NCBI GenBank assembly: GCA_015501055.1
Contig: JADNYV010000304.1
Span: 1 to 40,995, forward strand
Source of the DNA: Mucidula mucida
Lineage: Eukaryota > Basidiomycota > Agaricomycetes > Agaricales > Physalacriaceae
Reading direction: 5' to 3'
Length of the DNA stretch: 40,995 nt
Under the pieces are notes generated by a model that ran no database searches, was not told the DNA's origin, and was given only the letters and a program-made list of their open reading frames with translations. Position 1 is the first letter of the stretch, and the number at the start of each line of letters is the position of its first letter. The position numbers and the translations under genes were made by a program. Positions 31,550 through 40,995 of the stretch are shown here, in pieces.

Positions 31550-32470
31550 GACAGTTCGTAAGCTGAGGCCTGTTAGTACGGAGTTGTCGTATACTGCGAT
31601 ATGAGCAGGAAGTCTTACTGGTCGAAAAAGTTGCCAATACGCATGACCACCAAGAAAAGCGAAGTTCTGCCAACAAGATACTAAGCGAACTTCGCAGTGG
31701 CTTACGAAGATCATAAACATAAGTTGGGCAGATGCTATACTAACAATCAGAAGCAACCCCGATCTCGCAATTGAAGACCATATGCGGTCAAGGTCACAAC
31801 GTACAAGATCAGGTTGTCGATGAGGAGACCAGTTCTGTAGTGTTCCAGTACAAACGAGTGTACGCCGCTTCGCGCGGAATGCAGAGAATATATCAAGCTA
31901 GCCGTGATAACGATATCGCAGATCCTTGACTGGTTGAACTATAGACCTGTGAATACCCATTTGTCGATTCATTGACACTATATCGAGACGGGTACTAACA
32001 TTGAGATCCGTGCTTGACAGTACGGCCACAGTGAAATGAATCCTTGAACCTAAGTCGGGAAGCATTCAGTGGGGGGACTCACGGCTGTTGGAAACTGATT
32101 TAGAACAGACATAGGGTAGGGTAGTAAAGAGAAGACCTCGCCAAAAGTACCCGGAGGGAGCACGAACTGCACAAACAGTATGACAACTTGGTCACGTCCA
32201 ATGAAAGAGCCGCCCAAGAAAAGGTCGAGAGACTCACCATTAAGTAGCTTGATAAAATTTGGTCCAATGGATAGTAAGGACTGGAAATATAAGTAAGTCT
32301 GCAAGACTATCACTCCATAGTATATCTAGCTCGGCGACGCTTCACGTTAACTCTGCCTGGTGGGTGGTGCGCGACGCACTAGTGAATCCAATGAGAATAT
32401 TGCTTGCCTCCTTGACGGAGGCTACGAGCACTGCGACTTCAGCAGAAATGTCTTTTGACATCGACATAAA
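31550..32470 (-). pseudogene. DUF6534-like membrane protein, probably decayed
   Basis: Minus-strand pieces recall the seven-helix DUF6534 family of basidiomycetes. IYYGVIVLQTYLYF and PNFIKLLN (32325-32238, followed by a GTGAGT donor) match the helix-2 region. VQGFISLW...ARIS (about 32048-32000) matches the VQ.FF..RI block. CDIVITASLIYSLHSARSG and TGLLIDNLILYVV (31920-31798) match the most typical segment. A further hydrophobic piece (SGLLLIVSIASAQLMFMIF, about 31765) follows in another frame. I could not join the pieces into a single frame using 45-60 nt introns, so it is called a pseudogene. The family's function is not established. Confidence 0.45.
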
Positions 32471-32627
32471 TAACTGTAACGCATGAAGAGCATCCCCGAA
32501 GATCAATCTTAAATGCATATTTTGACAGCGAGAAGAGGCTGGTCGCGAGAATAGATATGGGATTTCTAGTTAGCAGTAAACTTGTCGTCCATTGACAATA
32601 GGAAGACAAATGAAATGGAGTGCTTGC

Positions 32628-33581
32628 TCATGATTTAATCATGTGATAGATGGCAAAGCCTGTTGCAGCTTCGCCAGACGCCACAACACCTCCTGCGTCC
32701 GCTTTACCCTTTCCTACAATCACTTCTTCAGCCACCTGGAACGAGAATATGAGATAGATGAATATGCGCATCACTATCGATGTAGACCTGCCTGGAAACC
32801 AAAGTGCTCATAGCGATCTCGAGCGGAAGCAGTCGACGACTCTACCGTAAAGATAGCATCAGGCGCATGCTCAAACGCTTCGTGCATAAGCTTCGACATG
32901 AATCCTGATGAGAATGAAATGAGCAGGTCATACATACAGGCCGTGCGCCTATCTACCTTTGCCGTGGAAATCTGGGTCAACACACATAAGCTGAAGATGC
33001 CAGGCATCGTCTGGAGTGCCTTGTAACTTCTTAGCTTCGAAACCTCTGTCAAACGCCGATTCACTAGCATGAACCAGTTCCGTAATGCGCTAGACTATAT
33101 CAGCCCTCTGGACATTGGATGCATTCGGAGCTAACAGACCTTCAGAGCGCCATATCCCCAGGCCATGATGATAGGAAGCCATCCCAGACGAGGTGCCACC
33201 AACGAAAGCGGTTTGTGCTTGGCTGTGATCGGTGGCCGCCAGACTGCGGACGCTGCAATCCTTTCTTTCTCGTTCTTGTTGGTCGGGGGGACTGCGACGA
33301 CAATGACCCGAGAGTCGTCGCTGAAGGAACCGCGAAAGACGAAACGGAGAAACTTTCGCTGATTGTTTTGTCGTTTGAAGTCACTCTTGTCCGTCTTGAG
33401 AGGCTAAAATCAGAGTCAGTATCATTTAGACGTCGACTAATAGTAACCGCCCTACGGTAGTCACGCCAGAAATGAACGTCTGGGGAGGACTGCGATAGAA
33501 AGCGCGTTGATTCATGAATACGAGCTCTTCAAGCTCGTCACGGGTCGCGGCGCGCACGTAGGGCTCTGCTTCATTACACAT
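32628..33581 (-). CDS. GNAT-family N-acetyltransferase, five exons
   Basis: Join, minus strand: 33581-33456, 33403-33140, 33089-32957, 32904-32792, 32735-32628; 744 nt, 247 aa, closing exactly in frame. It starts MCNEAEPYVRAATRDELEEL, the usual N-terminal strand and helix of fungal GNATs, then VIVVAVPP ... IAASAVWRPP (strand 3 region). The acetyl-CoA-binding core is LQLMCVDPDFHGKGFMSKLM (about residues 162-181), and the late ESSTASARDRYEHFGFQ and TGFAIYHM blocks are typical. GNATs transfer acetyl from acetyl-CoA to an amine; the acceptor is unknown. Introns of 50-56 nt. The last one fits best as a GC-AG intron (CAG|GCAGGT ... CCAG|GTGGCTG); a GT-AG alternative would lose two residues. The gene is invisible as a long ORF. 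Confidence 0.8.
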
Positions 33582-35999
33582 CGCGCCACTTGACTTCAGA
33601 GGAAGAACGAGAGTTCAGCGTCTTCGAGCCATGCTGAACTCATGCAAAGATCAGTGGTATATGAGTCAGCTGGATGACCACATGTCCTTTCCATCACCTG
33701 GCTATCACTGACCATACTGTCTTGTTCGGGTGGGCTTCAAGCAGTCCCAGGGGAAATTTCTCTCCCAACAAGGCCGCTTTAGTCGCGCGGATCCTTGGGT
33801 AGCGACGACGAGGGCGGCGGGACGAGGATTGCCGGGAACGAGGCACAATCTTGCCTGCGGCAGTTCGGGCTCGTCTCGCAACTTGAACTTGACCTCTTCG
33901 AACTTTGTTCTGTAAATTGGAAGCGCTACACGGTCTCCACGGGCTTTAGGCCAAATTTTCACCATCTTCCGGCTGGGCTCACAGATATTTCGCTTGCGTG
34001 CAGTGCGGATACCATGTATCCACTCACTGGAACCAGATGTTCTTCTCTTCATCCTCATCTGCATTCGCCCGTATATACAGGATCAGACTTTACGCCAACA
34101 CTTCCATCTTTTACCTTGCGCTAGCTCAGGAAGCTGTATCTCAGTCTGGATGAAGGCGCTCCCGACAGTTTATGTGGTCATTGTTCTGTGTTTTCTGCGA
34201 ACCATCAAAATATCCCCTTCCTGAACAGAAATTTCTCTGGGGGAGCCTCACCACGGAGCTCTTCTCCACATCTCTGATATTGTCGGCCTTTCAACAGCTC
34301 GAACGGGAGGTCGTGGTGAACTTGAAGATCGTTCTGATAGATTGCTCACCCTCACGCAACCGGTCAACTATTACTGGTCGGCATCATCGTCTGAATCATC
34401 CCAGGATCTGCGTGCTGGCACTCTTATTTCGGTTCTCCATATGTTCAACTCGGTTCACCAGTCGCGGGAACTTCCAGACCAGTTTCATGCTACAAGATCA
34501 TTCCTATTGCGGTGCCAATGAAATCTGTCATTTCTGGTTACCTGCCTCACGATTGAGGTGCCTGGATATGATTGTCAGCTAACTTTGGCATCAGTTGAGT
34601 GATTGCACTAACTCAAGTCCTTCGACTGACTACTGGCGCCTAGTCCGTTACGACAGCGAAATATGAGTTCGGTCCCGCAAAGCAGGCGGATGTGCGCAGT
34701 TGGCCATTCCTGTCTGGTCATCTTGCTAGAAGCAACTTGGCAAGTATACGCGGTCGGCATCAATTGTACTTGGACACTGCCTACTACTTGCCTCCGTTAG
34801 GTGTTCAACGGGGTTGGACTACCCGTCCTCTGGTGATAGATTGATTATCAGATTAGAACATCACAAAGTTTTGTGGCGCGCTACGTACTCTGGAGTCTGG
34901 AAGGATGGCAACCTTCGGGCTCCAAGGAAACATATACTACGTGTTGATACATGAAGTCGCAGGGCCCTCGCTACACAACTGTGGCGCTGTCGCAACGTCT
35001 AAAGCGTCCGATGGAGGATGAGCCAACGTCGACTATTGCGGTAGGCGAGTGTATTGTTGTACCGGCACCGTAACGCTACGAGTCCCCCAGAACGTTGATC
35101 ACACCCACCGGCAACGGGTTCATCGAGCCGGTAGGCGACTGAACTTTGAAGTATACATAGAGTAGGGTATGTCACATCATGTACATGTCTTGCCGTGGCA
35201 CTTCACCTCTTTCACTTGTCCAAATGCGACAGCGCAACGCCCGGACCAATCTCACTGAGAGGTCAACGGATGCTGTGCTCGTGCCTACTTATAAATATAA
35301 GTACGAGTAACGAACCCCTTCAACAGAATGCCCTCGCTGCGTAATTTAATTTATAATAGTGTTGTATGAGCGGTGTGTCCCAGTCTCCAGTTGTTCGAGT
35401 TCGATTCCCCAAGGTGGGCTTCGCTAGGAACAAAGATCTTCGAATCCTTATGCAAGCCATCGGAGCACCTTTCGATTCCCACTACGTTTTCAACGTTCAA
35501 CCCCAAATTGGGCTTCGCGCAGGAACAAATTCCGTCGGCAAAACTGTCAAATGGCCATAGGCAATGTTATTCAGAACGGTAGGTAATGTTTAATGGAATA
35601 AGTCTAGATAGAATATACGATTGAGGGATGCTTGTAAAGCTCGAACGAAATTTTTCTACTGGCTAGTTCGAAGAAATAGTATGAGGAATGAAATATACAG
35701 GTACTGTTTTGTCCATCGATGCGATTATAACGGATGATTGGAGGGGCGGCGTATGCTAGAAAAGTGCGATGTGTGGTCGATGCGTGAAAAGTGAATTGGG
35801 TGCTGTACAGTGGGATGTGTCGTTGTCGTAAGAGTCGTAAGGGCGTAGCTGAGCACTAAGGTGCCGCGGGAAACGTGAAACTATAATGATACAAGGAGTC
35901 CGATGTGTGGGGAATTATGAGATGCTGTTCTGGGGCGCTGATAATCTACCCGCGGGGTTAACATTCCGGGCCCTGGATGAGATCGCCGCGCTGTGGAAT
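33582..35999. other. Long gene-poor interval
   Basis: No gene can be firmly supported. On the plus strand one frame is open from 34225 to the stop at 34519-34521 (98 codons) with a protein-like composition (for example LTQPVNYYWSASSSES and LISVLHMFNSVHQS), but it has no ATG near its start and no known family. A related pair of short segments near 35390-35440 and 35490-35530 (both containing GGGCTTCGC..GGAACAAA) forms an imperfect local repeat. The remainder shows nothing recognisable. Confidence 0.4.
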
Positions 36000-37172
36000 T
36001 CAATCATGAGGGATTGAAGTGTGGCGTGAACGGTATGCACTTACGATCATACGTCGAAACACCCTAATGTCTCTGGTTACCCGGATAGGAATTCCACGAT
36101 AGGCACAGGCAATCTTCAAGGACGAGAATGATGAATGCTCTTCGCCGCCCCAAAGATGTACAGTGACAGCCTTCAAGGAATGCTGTGACTTGATTGAATC
36201 CATCACGCCTTGAAGGGGGGTCATCCGGTTCAGGCCAAGAGCCATGTGCTCAAGACACTGGGACGGGTTCCTGTAACATAACGGCGTCGCTAATGGACTC
36301 TCGACAATGAGTTGCCGGAGAGCTGAACACCGATGAAGAGCTCGTGCCTGATCATGGGAGCAGGAAGGAAGCGATATAGACTCAAGCTTGGACCCGTGCA
36401 TATCGACAAGATATTCGAGGAATCTTGTAGAAGGATCCTGCTCGAGCCCGACGACACGCAACGTCTCCGTGGAGTTGTGCAGAAGCCAGTCCATAAAGTC
36501 CAACGAAGGAGGATGTTGGAAGTTCATGTTTAGCTCTGCAAGCGCGCATGGGAAAGGCTCGGAAGCGATTGGTGGCAGTTCTGGGGCATTACCACCAATG
36601 GAAAGTGATTCCAGCATGGGCCACACGCTGAGAAGTTGCGTCAGGGACAACTGGTTGTCCGACCAGTTAGTGAAATGGAGACGCGAAATCTGTGGCCCAC
36701 AGCGCAACAACGCGAGCGTGCCTTCGTCGAACGACGGAGCAGGACGGCGCATGCGGAGATAGCTCGGAGAACCAATAATATCCCTACCAGGCGATGCGGA
36801 ACCAAAGAGGGAGAGGTTGAGCTCACGAAGGTTCGGGCAAAGAAGAACGGCTTCGGCGAACAGCCGCTCTGAAAGGCCCAATGGTTGATTATGGTCTAGA
36901 ATGACACGCAAGTGCCGAATCGCATCGCCGAGGACGCGACCTTTGGCGGTGGTGGAGTCCACAGCCATCTGAAGCGACGCGTAGTCTGATGAGGAACGAA
37001 GTATAACGTTGCGGAATAAGAGCTTTTGAGCCGCCGTAGACCACTCCGTGCAGACCAGGGAGCATGCGCGCAACAAGGAGCGGTCGACTTGCAACGACTC
37101 ATCGTATTGCGCGTGCTCGATGATGGCGAGTACGATCTCTAGCGGGAAACGGGAGCGGGGAGAGCGAGACAT
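36000..37172 (-). CDS. F-box protein with leucine-rich C-terminal region
   Basis: 390 aa in a single exon, start ATG at 37172. The N-terminus has a basidiomycete-type F-box (RFPLEIVLAIIEHA ... LLRACSLVCTEWSTAAQKLLFR, residues about 8-54). The rest contains irregular leucine-rich segments (HLRVILDHN, LRELNLSLFG, LESLSIGG, LESISLP). It should act as a substrate receptor of an SCF ubiquitin ligase; the target is unknown. It is unrelated in detail to the 11491-12835 F-box family (no CxxC, no coiled stretch, no 13 nt first exon) and has no damaged copies here, so it looks like a normal single-copy gene. Confidence 0.85.
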   Translation of the reverse strand: MSRSPRSRFPLEIVLAIIEHAQYDESLQVDRSLLRACSLVCTEWSTAAQKLLFRNVILRSSSDYASLQMAVDSTTAKGRVLGDAIRHLRVILDHNQPLGLSERLFAEAVLLCPNLRELNLSLFGSASPGRDIIGSPSYLRMRRPAPSFDEGTLALLRCGPQISRLHFTNWSDNQLSLTQLLSVWPMLESLSIGGNAPELPPIASEPFPCALAELNMNFQHPPSLDFMDWLLHNSTETLRVVGLEQDPSTRFLEYLVDMHGSKLESISLPSCSHDQARALHRCSALRQLIVESPLATPLCYRNPSQCLEHMALGLNRMTPLQGVMDSIKSQHSLKAVTVHLWGGEEHSSFSSLKIACAYRGIPIRVTRDIRVFRRMIVSAYRSRHTSIPHD

Positions 37173-37496
37173 AGGCTGGAAACGTTGGGTAGGAGGATAG
37201 GAAGGCGTAATAGTGAATGATAGATCGTGTGGAGAAGCCTATAAAGTATTAGGATCGACAGCGGGAGGGCGGCTATGAAAAACTCACTCGTGTCGTGTTG
37301 CGGTACCAGAAGCAATAAGCACCGAGGCCGTATGAGAGGCCCATAACGAGTAGTGGTAGTACAAGAGACCAGAGGGATCCGGGGGTGTAACCCGTAGCTG
37401 TAGACAGAGGCGAAAGGTACATAGGACAATGGGCCCGTATTTATATGGTCGGGCGAGTCATTGTGCCCCCAGACAAGTCCCGAATTGAGGTCGTCA

Positions 37497-37724
37497 ATGA
37501 AACAAAACAAGGAAGACGCCGCGATGTTTACAGTAGTGACTATGAATAGGCGTTACGTACTAAATCCGGAAGAAATGGATCCGCTGTCCTGGGTGCTATC
37601 TTCCATTCCTGAGTCCTCCTCTTTGACGGAGCTTGTGTCAAGTCAATCTACAGCCACATCTGAGCCAGCGTTCTCTGCACGTCTATCCTTACTACTTTCT
37701 GAGCTTTCCAAGTACCGCCGCTGA
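37497..37724 (+). CDS. Small ORF divergent from the F-box/LRR gene
   Basis: 75 aa from ATG 37497 (MKQNKEDAAMFTVV ... SLLLSELSKYRR). Composition is protein-like, with a Ser/Thr-rich middle, but no family is recognised. It overlaps the presumed promoter or 5' UTR of the neighbouring minus-strand gene by position. It may equally be chance. Confidence 0.25.
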   Translation: MKQNKEDAAMFTVVTMNRRYVLNPEEMDPLSWVLSSIPESSSLTELVSSQSTATSEPAFSARLSLLLSELSKYRR

Positions 37725-37729
37725 TGCAC

Positions 37730-40224
37730 TTGACTGCGCATGCTTACGGAGCTTTACGTTCTCCCATTGTTACGACAGCCTTCGAGTCACGGCCTGCTCA
37801 AAAGACTATGGGTATTTACACGCGCCTCGTCTTCTTTGTCCGTGCAGGCTCCGGAATGACGAGCGAATGACTCAATCACTTCCATTTCCTTCCCAGCCGC
37901 CTCTGGAACGTGAACAATAACCGCCAAGCCAGCTTTGCATGAACGGTACCTCCATTTCAGCGAAACTTTACCCGTAAAAAATTGATGCGTATACGGTTCT
38001 CAAAAAATTTGCCGCGTGTTTTATTTCCGATATTGGCCCAAACATGCAACAAGAGCCTAGGAGGTCTCCGACCGTCGACGTCCGTACCCACCGCGTCGCT
38101 ACCGCCCGCTCGCATCTGATATAATCTTTCCGGAAACGACGCGACTCTCCGTATCCTCATCAGTGATCTGCTGCTCCCGTGCCACAGGCTGCCACTCTGG
38201 GACGGATGGACTTGGGATCAAGCATCATGCACCGCTTTCGCCCTGACCGCAGGACACGTCGCGTTAACGTCGTCATGATCATTTGTTTTAATCAGTGTCA
38301 TCCCATACGGAGCAAAGCGCTGAATTCCGGATTCAAAACCCACCACATGCATGGCGTACCATATAAACTTCAGCTGTCTGCCAGTTCCACACGCAGCAAA
38401 GCTCACCAAGAAGAGCGCGAACGTAAGTCTGCAGACGTTAATGCTATTACACCGGACATGGGCTGGTGGGTTTGCCACATCTCCTTCTAGTGAGTTCCGC
38501 TTTATGCTTGGATCTATCTCTTTTTACAAAGGCTTATCGATGCAAGTACATGCCTGTGAATCTCCAACGGCAACCGTGAGTATGAACTTGGAATCACGCG
38601 GCTTCACCCACACGCTCATCCGTGGTGTGTCGACCATCGATTAAATCCTAATTGTTTATTTCTTCAGCATGACCTGTTAATGTGCCTTCTATGGCCCTGC
38701 GACTCGCCACCATGCTCAAGCTTGTCCTCTTTGTAGGTAAAGATAGCAAATCGCCTTGTGAACTCTTTGATCATCCCAAAATACAATAACCATCATGGCC
38801 ACTGGCACCGTACCTGCTCTAGTGAAGTGAGCCATCGCCGCTCCCACACAAAATCGAGACCTAGACTAACACCTTCAGGATACTTATCAAAACATACGGA
38901 GTGGCCCGTAATGCAGAAACGGAGATTACAGTACCAGCACAAAATCATAGTAGAACGGTCACCGGTATATTTGAAAGATCATCTCCGGTGTGGCTTTGAC
39001 AAGCAAAGAGATCGCGTTAAAACGGGCGGCGGACAATGGCATGCAAGCATACAATACGTACATTGAATTGTTAGGCTGGCAGCTCATAATTAACGGGTTA
39101 CGACACGTATCGTAACATGGACTGTCGCAGTGCTAAGATCTTGAATTTGGACGCGGCATCCCGTTAAGAAATTTTGAGCACCATGTATCGCGCGAAGAGC
39201 CTCCCAAGCTCATGTTCATCTTATGCATAGTAAGAAGAACAGAAAGACCTCAGACTCCACGCGTATGATGCGATTGATTGATGCGCCGCCTAGGAGAAAT
39301 GGCAGACGCGAGACCCACGTAGCCTTTCATGCCACCACCACCACCACCACCATCACTATTCCCCGACGGAATAACAGTCAAAACCCAAACACCATTCGGC
39401 CAAGGTTTAGTTTAGCCCGCGCAGGATGCTGTCATGCGGTGGGCCTAGAACATTTCGTGTTCTGACAGAGAGAAGAAATTGAACACCGGAACGTTGTTGG
39501 GCTGTCCACATGCTGGTGGTGATGTCTATAAGTATGAGATGGACGGACACACGCCACCCCCGCGTGCATCTGCTCCCGATGTTTGTATTGAAGGTTATCA
39601 ACGTCACATCGATCCCGAGCGACGTCGAGAGGAAAGTCCTTCCCGCGAAGGTCCCAGTTCATCTGGTGGCTCCTCGGGTGCGGTTCCTTCTATAACGAAT
39701 GACACGACGAACGGTTCCTTCTATTTCAAGCCGATTGAATCAAGGAGTGTTTGAGCATCCCCCAGCTGTTGGGACAGATGAGTTTGGATACAGACCGGTA
39801 TGCTGGATACCGAGGTGCGGGACAGGGATATCTCGCAGAACAATTGAGAGAAAAAACCATTCTTCTTCTTCTGTACATCTTGGTCTTCATGGCACAGTAG
39901 AAAGAGTGACCTCGGAAACTTGTAGCCACCTATACACGTCACAAAACACTCCCGGAGCAAAGCAGTAAAAAGAACATAATCACCCGGATTTGACAAGGCG
40001 CGCGCTGGAAGGAATGCTCGGTCAAGGGCTGTAACGAAAGGTATGCGAGCAGCGTGCAAGATCGCAGTGGGCAGATGCTAGGTAACGGAAACAACGGTTT
40101 GATCAAAAAACGCAGACTGTGGTGCTCAAAGTCAGAAGGGCATTCGAGGCTTGTGCGAATTTTTGATAATGATTGTTTCACCTAAATTTTCATGCCAGAG
40201 AAATCTCAAACAAGAATTCAAAAA
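37730..40224. other. Intergenic, no supported gene
   Basis: About 2.5 kb with only short frames on both strands. The most protein-like is a minus-strand stretch at about 39830-40059, without partners. It contains the CCA microsatellite listed separately. Confidence 0.4.
39332..39352. repeat. (CCA)7 microsatellite
   Basis: Seven perfect CCA units, followed by TCACTATT. Confidence 0.9.
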
Positions 40225-40995
40225 CTAGCCACCTGTATGCATCTCTAGCCATCCTTCCCACTCCCGCATCGTCTTGGACAACGAAGTATCTTCGCCTTCC
40301 ACGGCTGTATAGTCCCGCTTCACCTGGTACAAGCCCTCGCCGAACGCACGCCGAACGAACGGCACAAACATCGCAAAAAACACTGCCCCCAGTGCCTCCC
40401 CGATCCGCGCTTCCGCATCCGACTGCCCAACGACATTCTTGACGTACCGCAAGAGAGCCTCACCCGCCTCCGCCAAACAAGAATCAAGCTCGGCTTGCAA
40501 GGTGGAAGCGATCGCGACCGACGCGACCTTACGAAAGTCGTTGAACAGAGATAACAACGCGTTCATATACCGCGCCACCGGCGGATAGGATGCCAATACA
40601 TGCGGAGGGACATGTAATGACTTACTCGGCGCGCTACCTTTCGGTGGCGAAGTAGCTGCGCTCGCCGTGACAGCCCACTCTGACGGTGGAGTCGAGTTTC
40701 TCAATTGCGACGATGTGGGCCGGCCTGTCTTCTGCTTAAGCAGTACAACGAAAGTGGCGGTGACATCTCTCATCTCATCCTGCACGATCTGAGCACGGCA
40801 TGCGAACAAACGTCTCCGAGTACTCCTCTAAAGTCTAGGCCGACGCGGGCAAAAGCCGTGGCACAATGTGCGAGGCGATCGTGGATTGTTGAGAGGGAGG
40901 CGAGGGGGATATGAGGGAGTGTGTTTCGCAGGAGTGGAAGCAGATGTCGCTGGAGAGCATGCGAGGCATATGTCGCGAGTAGCGCTTGTAGTGAC
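40225..40995 (-). CDS. COG8: Conserved oligomeric Golgi complex subunit 8, C-terminal part
   Basis: Minus strand, running off the right edge of the window, so the N-terminal part is missing. Recognisable COG8/Dor1 blocks are LAHCATAFARVGLDFRGVL (about 40895-40840), then PPVARYMNALLSLFNDFR (about 40580-40530) and the helical region after it; the stop is at 40225. COG8 belongs to lobe B of the COG tether, which captures retrograde vesicles at the Golgi. The frame changes near 40795: the upstream block continues as GDVCSHAVL, while the downstream block begins QIVQDEMRDVTATF in another frame. A lost base, or a 35 nt intron (short for this region), would explain it. It is the best conserved housekeeping gene in the window. 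Confidence 0.7.

Noticed and set aside
35385..35425. GTTCGAGTTCGATTCCCC resembling a tRNA T-arm
   Set aside because: No pairing acceptor, D or anticodon arms could be placed around it.
38218..38478. 86-codon minus-strand frame with a hydrophobic N-terminal segment, like a secreted peptide
   Set aside because: The hydrophobic stretch is short and weak, there is no conserved cysteine pattern, and similar frames occur on the other strand.
1..40995. CRISPR array, bacterial operon or plasmid features
   Set aside because: No regularly spaced repeats; spliceosomal introns throughout show eukaryotic nuclear DNA.

Overview
The window looks like basidiomycete (Agaricomycete) nuclear DNA. Evidence: many 46-66 nt GT-AG introns, F-box proteins with an LP.EIL..IF...VCR.WR core, protein-kinase-like and MYND-finger families, a DUF6534-type membrane protein, a fungal GNAT, and copia and gypsy retroelement debris. 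The gene mix resembles Rhizoctonia/Ceratobasidiaceae, but the genus is an inference.

Layout. 1-4912: a decayed cassette made of a MYND-like pseudogene (-), an F-box pseudogene (+) and a kinase pseudogene A (-). 5273-8672: a Ty1/copia remnant with one LTR. 9783-12835: a second cassette with a MYND-like pseudogene (-) and an intact F-box gene (+). 13192-14640: an Arg/Ser-rich nuclear protein. 14994-16600: endonuclease/RNase H debris, then a gypsy integrase-chromodomain fragment. 16946-20932: two LTR+gag elements in head-to-head inverted orientation around a 1 kb spacer; the right-hand LTR cuts a third F-box gene (20933-21685, -). 22155-26940: an F-box 3' fragment (+), an intact six-exon kinase gene C (-) and a broken kinase B (-). 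27271-29980: a MYND-finger gene and a small coiled-coil gene. 31550-33581: a decayed DUF6534-like membrane gene and an intact five-exon GNAT gene, both -. 36000-37172: an F-box/LRR gene (-). 40225-40995: the C-terminal part of COG8 (-), running off the window.

Main theme. The left two thirds is a patchwork built from repeated copies of one neighbourhood: MYND-like and F-box genes head to head from a short shared promoter, and F-box and kinase genes tail to tail. Only one copy of each family is clearly readable (F-box 11491-12835, kinase 23089-24603, MYND 27271-29050); the rest show dated lesions. Copy 1 is a three-way mosaic of the other copies, which points to ectopic gene conversion. The right third is ordinary single-copy sequence. 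Several genes (kinase C, GNAT, small coiled-coil) become visible only after short introns are removed, and their exon sums then close exactly in frame.
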